Shown piece after piece: positions 1 through 10,895 of a DNA stretch of 64,000 bases. Location of the stretch: contig NC_060112.1 in assembly GCF_021155765.1 (NCBI RefSeq), positions 24,020,501 to 24,084,500 of the forward strand, in the 5' to 3' direction. This DNA comes from Diprion similis (Eukaryota; Arthropoda; Insecta; Hymenoptera; Diprionidae). The translations under genes and the position numbers were made by a program. Positions within the stretch are counted from its first letter, which is position 1. Each line of letters starts with the position of its first letter. The notes beneath the pieces are model-generated. The model saw only the letters and a program-made list of their open reading frames with translations. It was not told where the DNA came from and searched no databases.

Positions 1-1274
1 AGATTTTACGGCACATTGACTAAGATGCTCGGTATTGCCCCTCCGGCTCTCTCCTGAATTCATGAAATGACGCAATCCCGGTCTTTCCCTTTCTCTGCAT
101 CTTTACAAGTATTAAAGTCTCTTGATCATTTGTCTCACGCATTCACTGTTCTTACGTCAATTTGACTGACGCTTGAGTCTGGTCACCTCGAATCTTATCG
201 GTATCGCATCTCGATTTACAATTTCCAGAATTCAAGAACTGCTCAGAATATTCAGTGGAATTTCATTAGAAGAAATTCCATCAATGGGTGTTGAGCACCA
301 TGACTATTTCGGGCAACAGCATAATCGCCATACGTACTTCACATGTGACGTTGTATTATATGCGCGGGGATGGCTAAAAAAATGTAACCCAATACTATCG
401 GAGCACCGAACGAGGAAATGTGATGAAGGAAGGGCTGGGAATACGTCATGCAACGTGTTTCGGTAATTTCCTCATTTGCCTACACGGCTGTTAAATATCA
501 CATACGCGTGGGAAAAAGTATAATGTCGAAATGGCAGGCAATACACTCTATATTATTTGATGTGTTGGTATTTATTATACGTGAGAACTATAACTAAATC
601 CTTCCAAATTGTTTTTTATTTATTTTTTTTTCTCTAACTTGTCTCGTATATCACAATCTGAGTTGTTACAATTAGGCTCCCAATTTAGTGCACCAATCGA
701 GTAATATTCAAGCGGAGAAGACCCTTGTAGTCACCGACCTTTTTCCTGATTATACAGGTCGTACATTGCTTGTCCAAATTGGAGTGGCGAAGACGGATAT
801 GACGAAGATGGCTTTGTAACTTGAACATTTCGTCGCCGATACGGAGAACTAGATAAACTTGCAACTTACCCATAGTAAAACAGATTGCCTGTTACAATAT
901 TGTAACTTCGGGTTACAAGAAAATAAATCGGCTCACCGATAGTAGAGCAAATGCAGCGAAACACAGAAAATACATAGTAAAATCGTCGAGTGGTAACGTG
1001 CTTTTATCTTGAATTGTTACTCGATATTTATTGTAAAAGTAGGATATCTATTTGCATATCGGTTTGTGGATAAAAAAATTCAATTTTCTTTACGATTCCA
1101 GACGAACCAACTGTCGATAACGAAATTTGAAAAAAAGATCGAATTGCTCAGATCTTAGGATCGCATTTCGTGCAAAGAATAGAAAACGGCACCTGCACCA
1201 CCACAGCAACAACATTTAACCCGAATGTGATTTTTTTTTTATAATCGCTGTTATGAAAATGAATTTTTCGCACC
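1..1274. other. Intergenic, no gene recognised
   Basis: AT-rich sequence with only short open frames on both strands, none with a recognisable domain or a splice context that extends it. It precedes the first DUF1397-family remnant. Confidence 0.5.
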
Positions 1275-1620
1275 GGAATCTTGGGTCTCGATGCTGATAA
1301 CTTTGTAACTTTGACTTTCAAAATCTTGATGTCCTAAATGTCTTTCGAATTAATGACACGGAGACCAGATACCATGATGGCATGAAACGTTTCGAAAAAA
1401 TGTGCAAGAAAAAAATACGAATCGTCAATCAATGTGTCGATTTGCTAAAAAAGTCAATTAAGATTGACCGCACCGTTCTCGAGAACCATCCTGAAAAAAT
1501 GAGAAGGAGCGCATTGAAGCCTAATATCAACAAATCTCGAGGCTGGAATCCTTTGCTAACGAGTTGTAGAAAGATAATCCCCCAGCCACCTTTGGTGCAA
1601 AAACCTTTCGTCAAGTACAT
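1275..1620 (+). pseudogene. Broken DUF1397-family copy (exon 2 relic)
   Basis: This stretch aligns by eye with exon 2 of the intact gene at 3012-5601. It starts with the same GAATCTTGGG motif, but the acceptor reads CCG instead of CAG. Further on it carries a VNQCVDLLKKSI segment matching IQHCLLRLNESI, and ENHPEKM matching EKHPKEM. After that a one-base deletion near 1505-1515 shifts the frame. In the shifted frame, stops occur at 1522-1524 (TAA) and 1567-1569 (TAG), while neighbouring codons still match (SRLES against SSLES, KDNP conserved). No exon 1, 3 or 4 is seen nearby. The 127-residue open frame at 1382-1765 is therefore a by-product of decay, not a gene. The end of homology is approximate. 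Confidence 0.75.
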
Positions 1621-2606
1621 TAAAAATGTGGTCATTCCTTACAAAAATACCTTCTCTGATCAAAAATGTATGCATATAATGACCTCGTGCAAAAAATATT
1701 CAAATCACATACTACCGCCAAGTAAATATCTGTTAATTCCCAATAAAAGCATGATTGAAACTTAAGCCATAGCTTCCACATCTCTTTGGAATTACACTGC
1801 TGCCATTCTGGGGTCAGAGTGGCCCCAAGTTTGTCCAACTACAAATGATAATTAAGTATGAATAAAAATATTCGGAATAACTCATACATTGATAAAAATC
1901 CAGAAAAAAAATAAACTAGTACGTGAAACTTGGTGAGTCTCTTTCATGGCATGATACGTACATGAAACGATAATGATAAGAGTTTCATTTATTCCTCAAG
2001 GTATTATTCTAAAAAGGCCTGATTACATTTGAAAAAATGACTGTTAGATTGAGACGTTTTTATGATTACAACGTGATTGCAGTGATTGCAAAATGACTAC
2101 AGTAAGGGATGACACAATGACTGCTTTAGTGGCTAACTCTTTGCATCTTGTTGTTTAGAAAGAAGAAAGTATCGTCAACCCACTCTGACTCAAAGGTAAA
2201 AAATGTAGTCACCCGACACATGATTTCTCCAAATTATTTCACAATCTTTCAAATTTCCTTATGCAATATGTTCGTTTTTAAACATTCTAGATAATTTAAA
2301 TCAATCCGAAAAATTTCAAAAGAAAAACCGATTACCTACGAAAGTCGAAAGAATCGTGTAAAAATCTGCGCGCCAAACCGGAAAAGTCATGGGTCAGACC
2401 CAGATCAAAATGGCATATAGAATGCTCCTTGTATATAATATAAAGTAAAATAAAACGATATTTCCTTCTCAATTCCGATACGCAGGTTGCTGGAGTTGCG
2501 TAAGAGCTGCACGTATGTACATACGACTGAGTACGTCTCCTGTGATAGACTTCGAATAACCATGCCATTCGGGGTTGTTAACGTATCTTTTTTTGTTGAC
2601 GTTTCT

Positions 2607-2625
2607 CCCCCCCCCCCCCCCCCCC
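2607..2625. repeat. Poly-C homopolymer (19 C)
   Basis: An uninterrupted run of 19 cytosines. Length is prone to polymorphism and sequencing error. Confidence 0.9.
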
Positions 2626-2658
2626 ACCTACCCACCGCCACGACCTATCTTGGTTTTT

Positions 2659-2670
2659 GCGCATGCGCGC
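2659..2670. promoter_or_regulatory. NRF-1 / Ewg-type site candidate
   Basis: TGCGCATGCGCG matches the palindromic YGCGCAYGCGCR consensus bound by NRF-1 (Erect wing in flies). It lies about 340 bp upstream of the first intact DUF1397 start codon. It could instead belong to an unseen upstream transcript, so any functional link is inference. Confidence 0.4.
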
Positions 2671-3011
2671 GCGCTATTCTGCGTATGAAAATAACATCAG
2701 AGTTGAAACAACAGATCTTAATGCCTTGAACTTTTAGCGCCTGGGCGTCGCTGAGTGAGCGGATATTCACACACCACTAAAATTTGACATTGTGTACGTC
2801 GTTCCACGCTTCTCCGAACCACTCAATTCGTTAACGCTACTCAATTCTTGCGCGCTTTAGTTCGTGCGAGGTTCACCAGCTCGTTTGAACATCCCTTTAA
2901 GTATTTTTAACTATTTTTTCGCAGTCACGTGATCTGAAACTTGTTGCGCAGTGTGTCTGATTTTCATTTATTTCCTCTCTGTTTGTCACCGGCTCTTGGG
3001 CTACCGCCAGC

Positions 3012-5601
3012 ATGAGAATCCACAAGATTTTCATGCCCCTTCTAATCGGCATTGGTAAGTCGATACTGAATTCAGTTTTACTCCGAGTTTTTGTTTTTTT
3101 TGGGTGTACCAGAATAGAAAAAACCAAGGAGAAAAGTGTGTGCGTTTTTTTGGGATTTCGTTGAAATCAATTTTCTATTTTTACAAATTTTTTTACGCGC
3201 TTTTTTTATCCCCAGCATTGTGACAGGGAACAAACTTCACAAAATACGATGGCAATTTTGATAAAAAAATAAAAACAAAACAACTGCTGTAATCAGAGCA
3301 AAAGCCGAATTCAACGTTTCTGAGATCTTTTGATAAATACTGATGTTTGATATCTTATTTGAAGTCCCTCAGCAGACTGGCAAAGAGATATAAAATTATT
3401 TTCCCGGGTATTTATAGAAGAATTTAATGCACGTTCGAAGCGTGTGGATCGTTTTTCTAGCGAAAATACTTCAAACATTTTTAGAGCGTCAACCCCACGT
3501 AACACTGATTATAAATATTCACGTAGCATCGAGAAATTACCTTACAATTTCAGCGAGGAAAGTTACTCTCAAAGCACATTGACGCGGTCTTTGTTGAATT
3601 GAGTATTTATGTCCCAAACGCACCTCAAGACTGATTATTACACGCAAACGCTCGATAGAATAACGAATGACACGTTTTCGGGAGGTAATCTTGAAAGTCA
3701 AAGTATTTTGAGGTCGCTCAATTTTTTCAAAAGATGAAATCAGATCACGCGTACATTGCTATTCATATACGTGAATATTTCGTGATAATGCCTTATTTTG
3801 AAAAAGGAACGTTTTTTTATTGGTTCACAAAAATTAATTTGATTGCTTTTAAGATAGGTTTAAAAATTTATAGGTCAAAGACAAATTATTAAAAAACATT
3901 TGATAATTACTTCGGGAGGTTTTCAGGGATCGTACTAACACGAAAAATCCTTGATCAAATTATGAAATGTCATGGTCAACTGGTTATTGGGACGGCGTGG
4001 AATACCCCATGAATACATCATAGTTTTATCTTATTTCCATTTCAGTCTCCTGCTATATCATCTATTCGTACTTGTTCCAAAATATTGTTCTGAACGCAGT
4101 GTTCGTATATATATATATATATATATATATCGTTGAATAGTACTGACGAGGGTAACGTATAGTACGAATATACCTAAGAACCTGGAAAACATATCCGATC
4201 CACTTACCTATAATACTGAAAATAACGAGTTTCATTGCAGGTAATGGTTGGTTTACGATATATTGCGGCTCTGCAAACGGATTTTCGTTACAGGAATCTT
4301 GGGCTTCACCGATGCTCGACTTGAATCTTTCTTGGCCAATTCTGTCGAGCGAAGTCTCTTCGCAGAGTCCGTCATGATGAACGAAAATGATGACGCCACC
4401 GAAGAAACACAGACGAAAGAAGCCATCATGAAACTGTTTACCAAAACGTGCGAGAAAAATGGCGGACCCGGGGCGTTGACAATCGCATTTGCAAAGATAG
4501 AGAACATCCAGCATTGTTTGTTGAGGCTGAATGAATCAATTAACGTTGACTACTCCTACATCGAAAAGCATCCTAAAGAAATGCCGAAAGTCTACATCGA
4601 AGCCTATTGTCCCCACGTCTCGAGTCTGGAATCCTGCGTCAACGATTTCAAGAAAGATAATCCATGCCTGGGACCCGTGGAACTTGAGAGTTTTGAAGCG
4701 TATCGCGACTCCGCCATTTTCTCACTAAACTTCGGCTGCGAAAATAAAGGAGAAAACTTCAAAAGTGAGTATAAATTATAAGTGGATAAAACCAGAGTCA
4801 AAGTAATTAAAGCAGTAACAATAAGTATTTCCCTCGCTGGACAATATCGCTGAGAGCAATCAGTAGCGTGTAAGCGAGGAAGATCAAATGCCGGTAAATC
4901 GAACGATCGAGTAGTAGTTGATCGCGAGTATTCGCATGTTTCATATTCCATACATATGTACGTGCCTACGAGTATTGGGCGATCTGGCTTTTCTTTCGGT
5001 CTGGCATGCAAGACGTCAGTTAATTAAATGTGCTTCTAATGTCATGCTTCACACTTGCTGAGGATCGATTTGCTTCTCAATCTTCACATGCAGCCGAATG
5101 CCGATTATCCCGAAATAGTGAGATAAACGATTGACCTTGATTTTCACAGCGCTGATGTACAGAGGTGGCATAGAATGTCTCATGGAGACAGGGAATGCGT
5201 CGTATACCTGTATGACACAAGAGTTTGGAAATGACACGAGGGAATATATGTCCGCAATATCTTCCACATCTAAACGCAAGGAATATCCATGGAATGTTCT
5301 GGCCAAGGATGATTGCGCGTAAGTGGAGACATTCTGACGTTTTTTTCGACGCCACGTTTCTGATTATTAACTACATAATTTGCTTTATTCCTTTTTCAAC
5401 AGAAACTTGGAAAAGTTTCACAATTGTCATCTCAATGCGATTCAGCGATGCAAGAAACCGGAAGTTACAAATGTGATCAAGGGTCTGTGGAATCAAGCCA
5501 TGGTAGGGCTTCGCTGCAGGAGTTCGGCCAACTCGCAACCGACGCCGGTTAGTTTAATCATCATGCTGTTTGTGACAGCTTTAACGGCGATGCGTTTCTA
5601 A
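3012..5601 (+). CDS. DUF1397 / 27 kDa haemolymph glycoprotein-like secreted protein (copy 1)
   Basis: Four exons: 3012-3054, 4294-4764, 5150-5318, 5403-5601 (intron phases 1, 1, 2; 293 aa). The ATG opens a signal peptide (MRIHKIFMPLLIGIG then ILGFTDA, with the intron splitting it), so the protein is expected to enter the secretory pathway. The mature part has 12 cysteines spaced as in the DUF1397 family (YCPHVSSLESCV, FGCEN, KFHNCHLNAIQRC). Family members are abundant insect haemolymph proteins of unknown biochemical role. Oddity: the C-terminus ends in a hydrophobic stretch (VSLIIMLFVTALTAMRF) absent from the intact copy at 16980. It follows a small-residue segment (SSANSQPT), which resembles a GPI-anchor signal. 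All splice sites are GT-AG and the frame is intact. Expression is not visible from sequence. Confidence 0.85.
4106..4130. repeat. (TA)n microsatellite in intron 1
   Basis: About 12 TA units inside intron 1 of the DUF1397 gene at 3012. Confidence 0.9.
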
Positions 5602-6514
5602 TTCACACGTGGATCGAGTTTAAGGTATCGGTAAGGAATATTCAGCGTCGACTGAATTAGCTTCTTTCATGTAGCGGCAGCTGATCATTTATTACAAAGC
5701 GTTTACACTTTTTGCTAAATCGATTACTTAGAATACTGTAGGGGAGGGCTATGATGGGGATATGAATTAAGATTCATAAATAAATCACATTATTTTTACA
5801 ATTCAAATTTTATATCAGTTAGATGTGTGATCTTTGTTTAAATCAATTTTCACTGATAACATTGTGAAAATTAACAAATAGGATAAGGGCATATACACCG
5901 TCAATGCTGGGGCAAGATGAGATATCTGCCGTTCAACACGAGAACCATCTTTTATTCATGTAAACATTTTCTATTGTCAAGATTTTTTGTAGACCAGTTA
6001 ATTTAGCTGCTTTTGGTAGAAATAGTATCGAATAATTTAGGGTAGTCCTGGTGTTGAACGGTGTTACCCCGTCTTGCCTCAGTAGCTAATTTGACACAAA
6101 TACAAAAATTGTAACAGAAATATAAACGGTAATTGGAAAATCATATTCCCACCCGCTGGTGCACTCATTTAAGCTGACATCAACACCTGTATCCAAATTA
6201 TTACGTTAAAATATATTATATCATTGTCGCGTAAACTATTTAAAATTCTAACAATATAATTATATCAATTAACGGCGGCAGCTGGTGAAAGACACTAAAC
6301 GTCGTTTTCACTCTCGTGATTTCCTTCTGCACAAAACTGTGAAAAGAATTTTCTCCAGAATTTTCTTTCGCCTCTGAGGTTAGGATCAAATCCCAAGACA
6401 ATGTCAGCGACCTGGCTTACGAATGGTCGAATCTGGAAGGAAGAGGAAGCCTCGGGCAGCCAGAAAAAGGCCGAACAACGTATTAACGATATGTTGAGTT
6501 CGAACGCACTTGTG
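5602..6514. other. Intergenic with 3' UTR and a MITE
   Basis: AT-rich. An AATAAA follows the upstream gene near 5779. A short inverted-repeat element sits at 5907-6082. No coding segment was recognised. Confidence 0.5.
5907..6082. mobile_element. MITE-like inverted-repeat element
   Basis: The left end (CTGGGGCAAGATGAGAT) and the reverse complement of the right end (CTGAGGCAAGACGGGGT) match over about 38 bp. This includes a perfect 11-bp pair, CCGTTCAACAC at 5939-5949 and GTGTTGAACGG at 6051-6061. The interior is non-coding AT-rich DNA. The ends resemble short Tc1/mariner-type MITEs common in insects. The target duplication is not clear. Confidence 0.6.
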
Positions 6515-6990
6515 GTCCGCACCCCGAATGAACGCAATCCCAATCTGGATGGGTATCGAGCGTTATACGTAAGAAGTTGATGTCCGAGCAGAATGACTCT
6601 CGAAAATCGTATGAAGGAATGTGCCAAGTCCGTCAAGCATTGCTTGGATTCGCAACTCCGCTAAATTGTCGACATACTCGTTAATTTTTCGAGATCCCTG
6701 CTCGAATTTATCTGCGAGAACGATAGCAAAATGTTTCAGGGTCAGCGCGTGTCGTATAGTTGATCTGTATATGTGACTACATCGTGTTCCGAATCATTCA
6801 ACTTAATTTCGAATCGTTGAGTCTAGGCTTCGCCCTGTGGAAGTTGGACTTTCATTATTTATCACCATCTACGGTTTACCACAATGCGATACTCAGTGAC
6901 CACAATTATTCGCATCGCATAAATGTTATCTCAACTTTCCTGGATAGTGTCAAATATACTCCCAGTATTGCGACTCGCACACACTTCATT
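6515..6990 (+). pseudogene. Broken DUF1397-family copy, unit A
   Basis: The frame ending ECAKSVKHCLDSQLR aligns with ACVTEFTKSSQHCLTP of the full copies. It hits TAA at 6662-6664, then continues in frame (FICENDSKMFQ against FACENNGKRLKG). A later stretch (about 6890-6985) is shared with the duplicate at 15750-15875. There is no start exon, and exon 3 is missing relative to the duplicate. The same stop is present in the copy at 15520-16010, so the lesion predates the duplication. Confidence 0.75.
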
Positions 6991-7059
6991 AATGCGAACT
7001 AACAAATCTTTTTCCTTATTCCACCACTTATTTTTATTATTCATCAGTCTGTTGTTTTG

Positions 7060-7328
7060 ACGTGATAACGTCTTATAAAACGATGAACGCCGGCTGCACT
7101 CACGAAAAAGCATGACTCATAGTAACGTTCCGCCTGAGCCGAGCGTGCAAGCGAGAGCGAGGCACGAAAAAAAATGCAAATAAATGTTAATTTATAGAAA
7201 AAATTGTAATTTTCAACTAACTCTTTCGTTGTATTATACAAAATAATGATAATTCAGTGATAATAATTTAATTCAATTCATAAAAGTATGCAATTTTTCT
7301 TCAATGTTTTCTCATGACGTTATCACGT
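7060..7328. mobile_element. MITE-like insertion present only in unit A
   Basis: Ends are perfect 13-bp inverted repeats: ACGTGATAACGTC at 7060-7072 and GACGTTATCACGT at 7316-7328. Matching TTTT and AAAA flanks extend the similarity with one mismatch or indel. The 269-bp interior has no coding capacity. Unit B is continuous across the site: GTTGTTTTTCTAAATC there corresponds to GTTGTTTT plus TTTCTGAATC on either side of the insertion here. About 37 bp beyond the right repeat is also unique to unit A, so the exact boundary or a linked deletion is unresolved. Confidence 0.8.
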
Positions 7329-7937
7329 AAAATTATCGTCCGTCAACCGACTTTACAGACAACCCGTTTTTTTCTGAATCAATTCTATTCTGCGTATAAT
7401 CGTGTATTCAACATACATTATTCACAGGTTGTATAATATGGGTGAATTAAAAATTTAAGAGAAAACAAAAACACAGACATTGCTTCCTCTTGAACTGCTA
7501 TCCAATCGAAAGAGTATCAGTTAGAGAATATTTACCTCGAATTTCATGATTTTATCTCCGGTCTAATTGTAAGTATCAAGTATTCGGCGCTTCGGATCTT
7601 AATATAAAAATTAATCGCAATACATTGAAAAAGGTCAAACTGTTTATACATCGCAGTTTGAAAAATGAAAAATGCAAGAAAAACATGGCTAAAATAAAAA
7701 ATTTGACCTTGATATCTCCGTCGAATACACAACGAATGCCCCGTATATACACGTAATCTGTAACTACGTAGCACTGTAATCATAATTATTATCCACCCCA
7801 AGTTCAAGAGTCGAGAGCAGGACTGCGTCAAATTTTCGGGGCAAAATTGCGGAGAAACGGGGGCAGGGAATCGCGGGGCATGATCAATGGCCGAAAAAAT
7901 ACGAGATATCAAACGACCAACCGACATCCCGCCGGAG

Positions 7938-7946
7938 TATATAAAT
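7938..7946 (+). promoter_or_regulatory. TATA box of broken full copy (unit A)
   Basis: TATATAAAT about 130 bp before the start codon at 8076. The same box with the same flanks precedes the intact duplicate, which supports it as the core promoter. Confidence 0.6.
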
Positions 7947-8075
7947 TCGCGCTTATGTTATACGTGTTGAGTTCGGACGCGGATGCCTCACCGGAATCCA
8001 CGTGTATTAAGAATCTGGTTGTAGATTTTTTTCGAGCAACGTAACGTACGATAGTTCTTATCGCGGTTTGCCGAA

Positions 8076-9586
8076 ATGAAGGTCCACAATATTCTAACGT
8101 CGGTTCTCATTGTCGGTAAGTAAAAGCATGTATACCTACCATCAACCGCTTGGTCCCGAGGAGTAATTTTACGAACAGTACCCGGATACATGGGAATGTG
8201 CAGGAAAAAAACCATCATCAGGCTAAGGGTGGAAGTATTGCGGCGGACCAAAGAGAGTCAAGTTGCAGCATTCATTCGTCATGCTATATCGAAATACGCA
8301 AAAAATGTCGAACGATTTCCTGTATTTGTTGGCTGAATAGGCGATGAAAGATTGATTTTTTCTCTCTCTTTGTGCAGGAATGTTCAACTTCAACGTCGTT
8401 CTTGGTCAAAATCAAGTAGTTCGAACATTATTAGAAGTCTCCAATAATTTTGGCATAGTCGATGGACTTTTATTGAACTACTACGTTTACGAATTCAAAC
8501 ACCTTGTGAGATCAGTTTGTGCGATCAATAATCGTTCGTGGCCGGAAGAGGTCGCCGCGGATGGAAAAAAAAAACGCTACAGACTGTATTAAATCCGTGA
8601 CGAATTCGACTCAATACTATGCCCATTGGAGTTGGCTCCTCAACGATACTGCCGGAGTGAATGCCTACGTGGACACCTACTGTCCGAAAATTACTTCTCT
8701 CAGAGCCTGTGTTACAGAGTTTACAAAATCCAGTCAGCATTGCTTGACGCCGGCGAATCCAGAGGTCAACAATAAAAACGTTGAGGACATCATATTTTCG
8801 TCAGTGGGATTTGCCTGCGAGAACAATGGAAAACGTCTCAAAGGTCGGTTATGATCATTTCGTCCAAAACGAGCACTGCTTTACGATTGAAGTGTTTCTC
8901 CATCTGTGATCGATACCTTCACTCGTGCAGAAGCTGCTCTCACGGCTTCTCATAACAGTACCTGTATACAAGTCGAAAAAACACGATATTCAGACACAGA
9001 ACCCAAACTTGGGGTGAAAGATTATCGAATGTACATATAGTGGGCAAATACTGCATTCAAGATTGTCTTCCAATATATATGATTGATACGTGTTTTATAG
9101 ATCTAGTACCCGCCAGGAGCGCGGAATGTATCTCTGTCACAAATAAAGATCTCATGGCCTGTCGTCGGTGACTATTATCCAACAAAGATATTCCTAGGAG
9201 CAGCTTTAGCACGAATTGGACCACAGAACAGTACGCGTAAGTAAACGTTGCTCGTGTTTCTGGAGCTACCTCCAATTATTATTTGGTCGTAAGTAAAGAT
9301 GGAGTGAAGTCTTAATGCCACTGTAAATATCATGCAGCATGTACAATAATTTCTGCAGCAAACTGGTTGTTCTGCGAAGTTTAAACAAAACTTTATAAAT
9401 ACTTTTTAGAATTTTTCCGCAATAAAGTCAATTCTTCTAATTTTTACCTCCAGCGTATTCAAGGAATATCAACGCTGTAGCGTCGACGTCCTCAGAACAT
9501 GCCAGAACCAGACGACCGCGAACTACATAAATGACCTGGCAAACGATTGGCTTGCGCTAACGCCGAAGACTTCGCCTTCGGTGTAA
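8076..9586 (+). pseudogene. DUF1397-family full-length copy with two disabling lesions (unit A)
   Basis: Exons by comparison with the duplicate at 16980: 8076-8115, 8378-8843, 9101-9236, 9454-9586. All splice sites and the signal peptide (MKVHNILTSVLIVG) are retained. Two lesions separate it from the intact duplicate. First, the A run at 8565-8574 is 10 long instead of 9, which shifts the frame and leads to an early TAA. Second, exon 3 has TGA at 9169-9171 where the duplicate has CCA. The second lesion cannot be a homopolymer sequencing artefact, so this looks like a genuine pseudogene. Exon 4 remains open, suggesting recent loss. Confidence 0.85.
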
Positions 9587-10759
9587 TTGGAATCTAGGGC
9601 GCATCCGGTCGACAAATGACGAGGACTTTTCGTCCAGGTGTCTTCAACACGCTCCAAATCGTCCGAATTGACACGAACTTCGGCATCCAAGGAAGAAGAA
9701 CAGTTTCGGAAAGACGTTTATGCGCCTTGACAATATCCGAGATCAATCTTTCAGAAGATTGGAAGACTTCTAAAGCTTTACAGTTTGTGCATTTGTTGAC
9801 TGGCGGCTGCAATTCCGATCGCCCGTTCAAACTTCGACTCTCTATATTCCATTTCGAGGCACATCGAATATAAGTAATAAACTTGTTCTTCGTACAATAC
9901 TCGAAGTGAAACAATTTTACTGGTAATAAATAAACAATTCTTATAACCTTGGTTCGTTAACTGCATATACTTATGTAAAATGCAACTCCAACGGTGTGTT
10001 TCCGAGTTTTGACTTCCTTGTGATTTACCTCATTTTCATTCGTTTTTGATGTCTTTTTTTTCTAGGCAGCTTCTCGTTGAACCCTGATCTTTTGACTACA
10101 ATAAAATTGTTCGAGTTCTGCAATTACTTATCACAATAAAGTAGTGGCGAAATGTTCAAGTTGCGTTATTCTGGAAATTAAATATCCGTGCATCGATGGT
10201 AATGTCGGTAAATGATCAATCGACACAACGCATTATACGTTATTACGAGCTATACTAATATCAAATTCGTAGGCATATGGATATAATATACAGTCAAATG
10301 CAATTCTTGTCATACTTGAATGCAAAACATACAGCGAATTGCTATTTTTACGTTATTGATTTCCATTTTTTTTCTTCAAAGTCGAATAAGTTCAACGTTT
10401 TCAAATATAATTAACCAACTATTGGTGTATAAATGCGTGAATTCTACATTCATTACTTTGAAAATCCCTTCGCACAGATTTTCGATATATTCTCTAGCCT
10501 AATTTATGAAGTAACGAGGGTTTCAGATATTGGCACGATATAGTGATAAGTGTTTCAAAACATCGAACAACATCAAGTGATTTTTTTTTATATTCGTGAT
10601 AAATTTTTCTTAGAGCTACTAACTGTCATCGGTTTCACCCCTTGCACAGCTCACGATTTAATTTGAATTCTATATTATCGAACGAACACTGCAGCTGATG
10701 GTAGCGAAAAACTTAGATCATCTATAAATGTCGAAAGTGTGAAAAAATATTTTTTACAG
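9587..10759. other. Intergenic, 3' flank of unit A
   Basis: Starts with 3' UTR-like sequence and an AATAAATAAA near 9926. The part at about 9600-9700 recurs, more diverged, at 14790-14880. An open frame starting at 10320 (MQNIQRIAIFTLLIS) looks like a signal peptide. It could be a first exon for the remnant at 10760, but its potential donor (GTCGAA) is weak. Confidence 0.4.
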
Positions 10760-10895
10760 CAGTCGTAATAAGCTTCGCTGCTGCTCGAGAAAAATTGCCA
10801 GATCATGACACTGACGAATTGCTGACCAGTCCTGGTCGAGAAACGTCAACGATGGAAGTCTTGTGCTACGATAAGGGAGAACAAACGCATCAGGA
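10760..10895 (+). pseudogene. Truncated DUF1397-like exon or short secreted-peptide exon
   Basis: Bounded by a good acceptor (TTTTTTACAG before 10760) and a donor (GTAAGC after 10895). Starting in phase 1 as exon 2 of this family does, it reads VVISFAAAREKLPD..., the end of a signal peptide. It then reads MEVLCYDKGEQ, which resembles FGARCYEKGGLG in the intact gene at 12042. The remaining cysteines of exon 2 are missing, so it is probably a truncated relative of that gene. It could splice in frame to 11042-11197, which begins VIRRRCGMYCVKF. That would give a short basic peptide with a CxxxC...CxxxC pattern. Both readings are tentative. Confidence 0.4.

Larger units (their letters stand above)
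1621..3011. other. Intergenic / 5' region of first intact DUF1397 gene
   Basis: No coding exon was recognised. The stretch contains a long C homopolymer and a GC-rich palindrome-like motif, listed separately. The last few hundred bases probably hold the promoter and 5' UTR of the gene starting at 3012, but I see no convincing TATA box there. Confidence 0.5.
6991..8075. other. Non-coding 5' region of unit A
   Basis: Holds a MITE (7060-7328) and the promoter region of the broken full-length copy, with a TATA box at 7938. The part from about 7440 is nearly the same as 16345-16979. No independent gene was seen. Confidence 0.6.
6515..9600 (+). repeat. Tandem duplicated unit A
   Basis: This segment is closely similar to 15520-18500. 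It contains a broken copy followed by a full-length DUF1397 copy, introns and promoter included. From the start codon through intron 1 and into exon 2 the offset is constant at 8904 bp (8076 to 16980, 8378 to 17282). Exon 1 is identical over 40 bp and intron 1 is the same length, which points to a recent duplication. Unit A has an extra MITE (7060-7328) and lacks about 0.35 kb present in unit B. Confidence 0.9.

Noticed and set aside
173-466. 97-residue open frame near the left edge
   Set aside because: No signal peptide, domain or splice partner; composition is unlike the confident exons.
9169-9171. TGA in the unit A copy as selenocysteine
   Set aside because: The sister copy has Pro at this position and the gene also carries a frameshift; decay is the simpler explanation.
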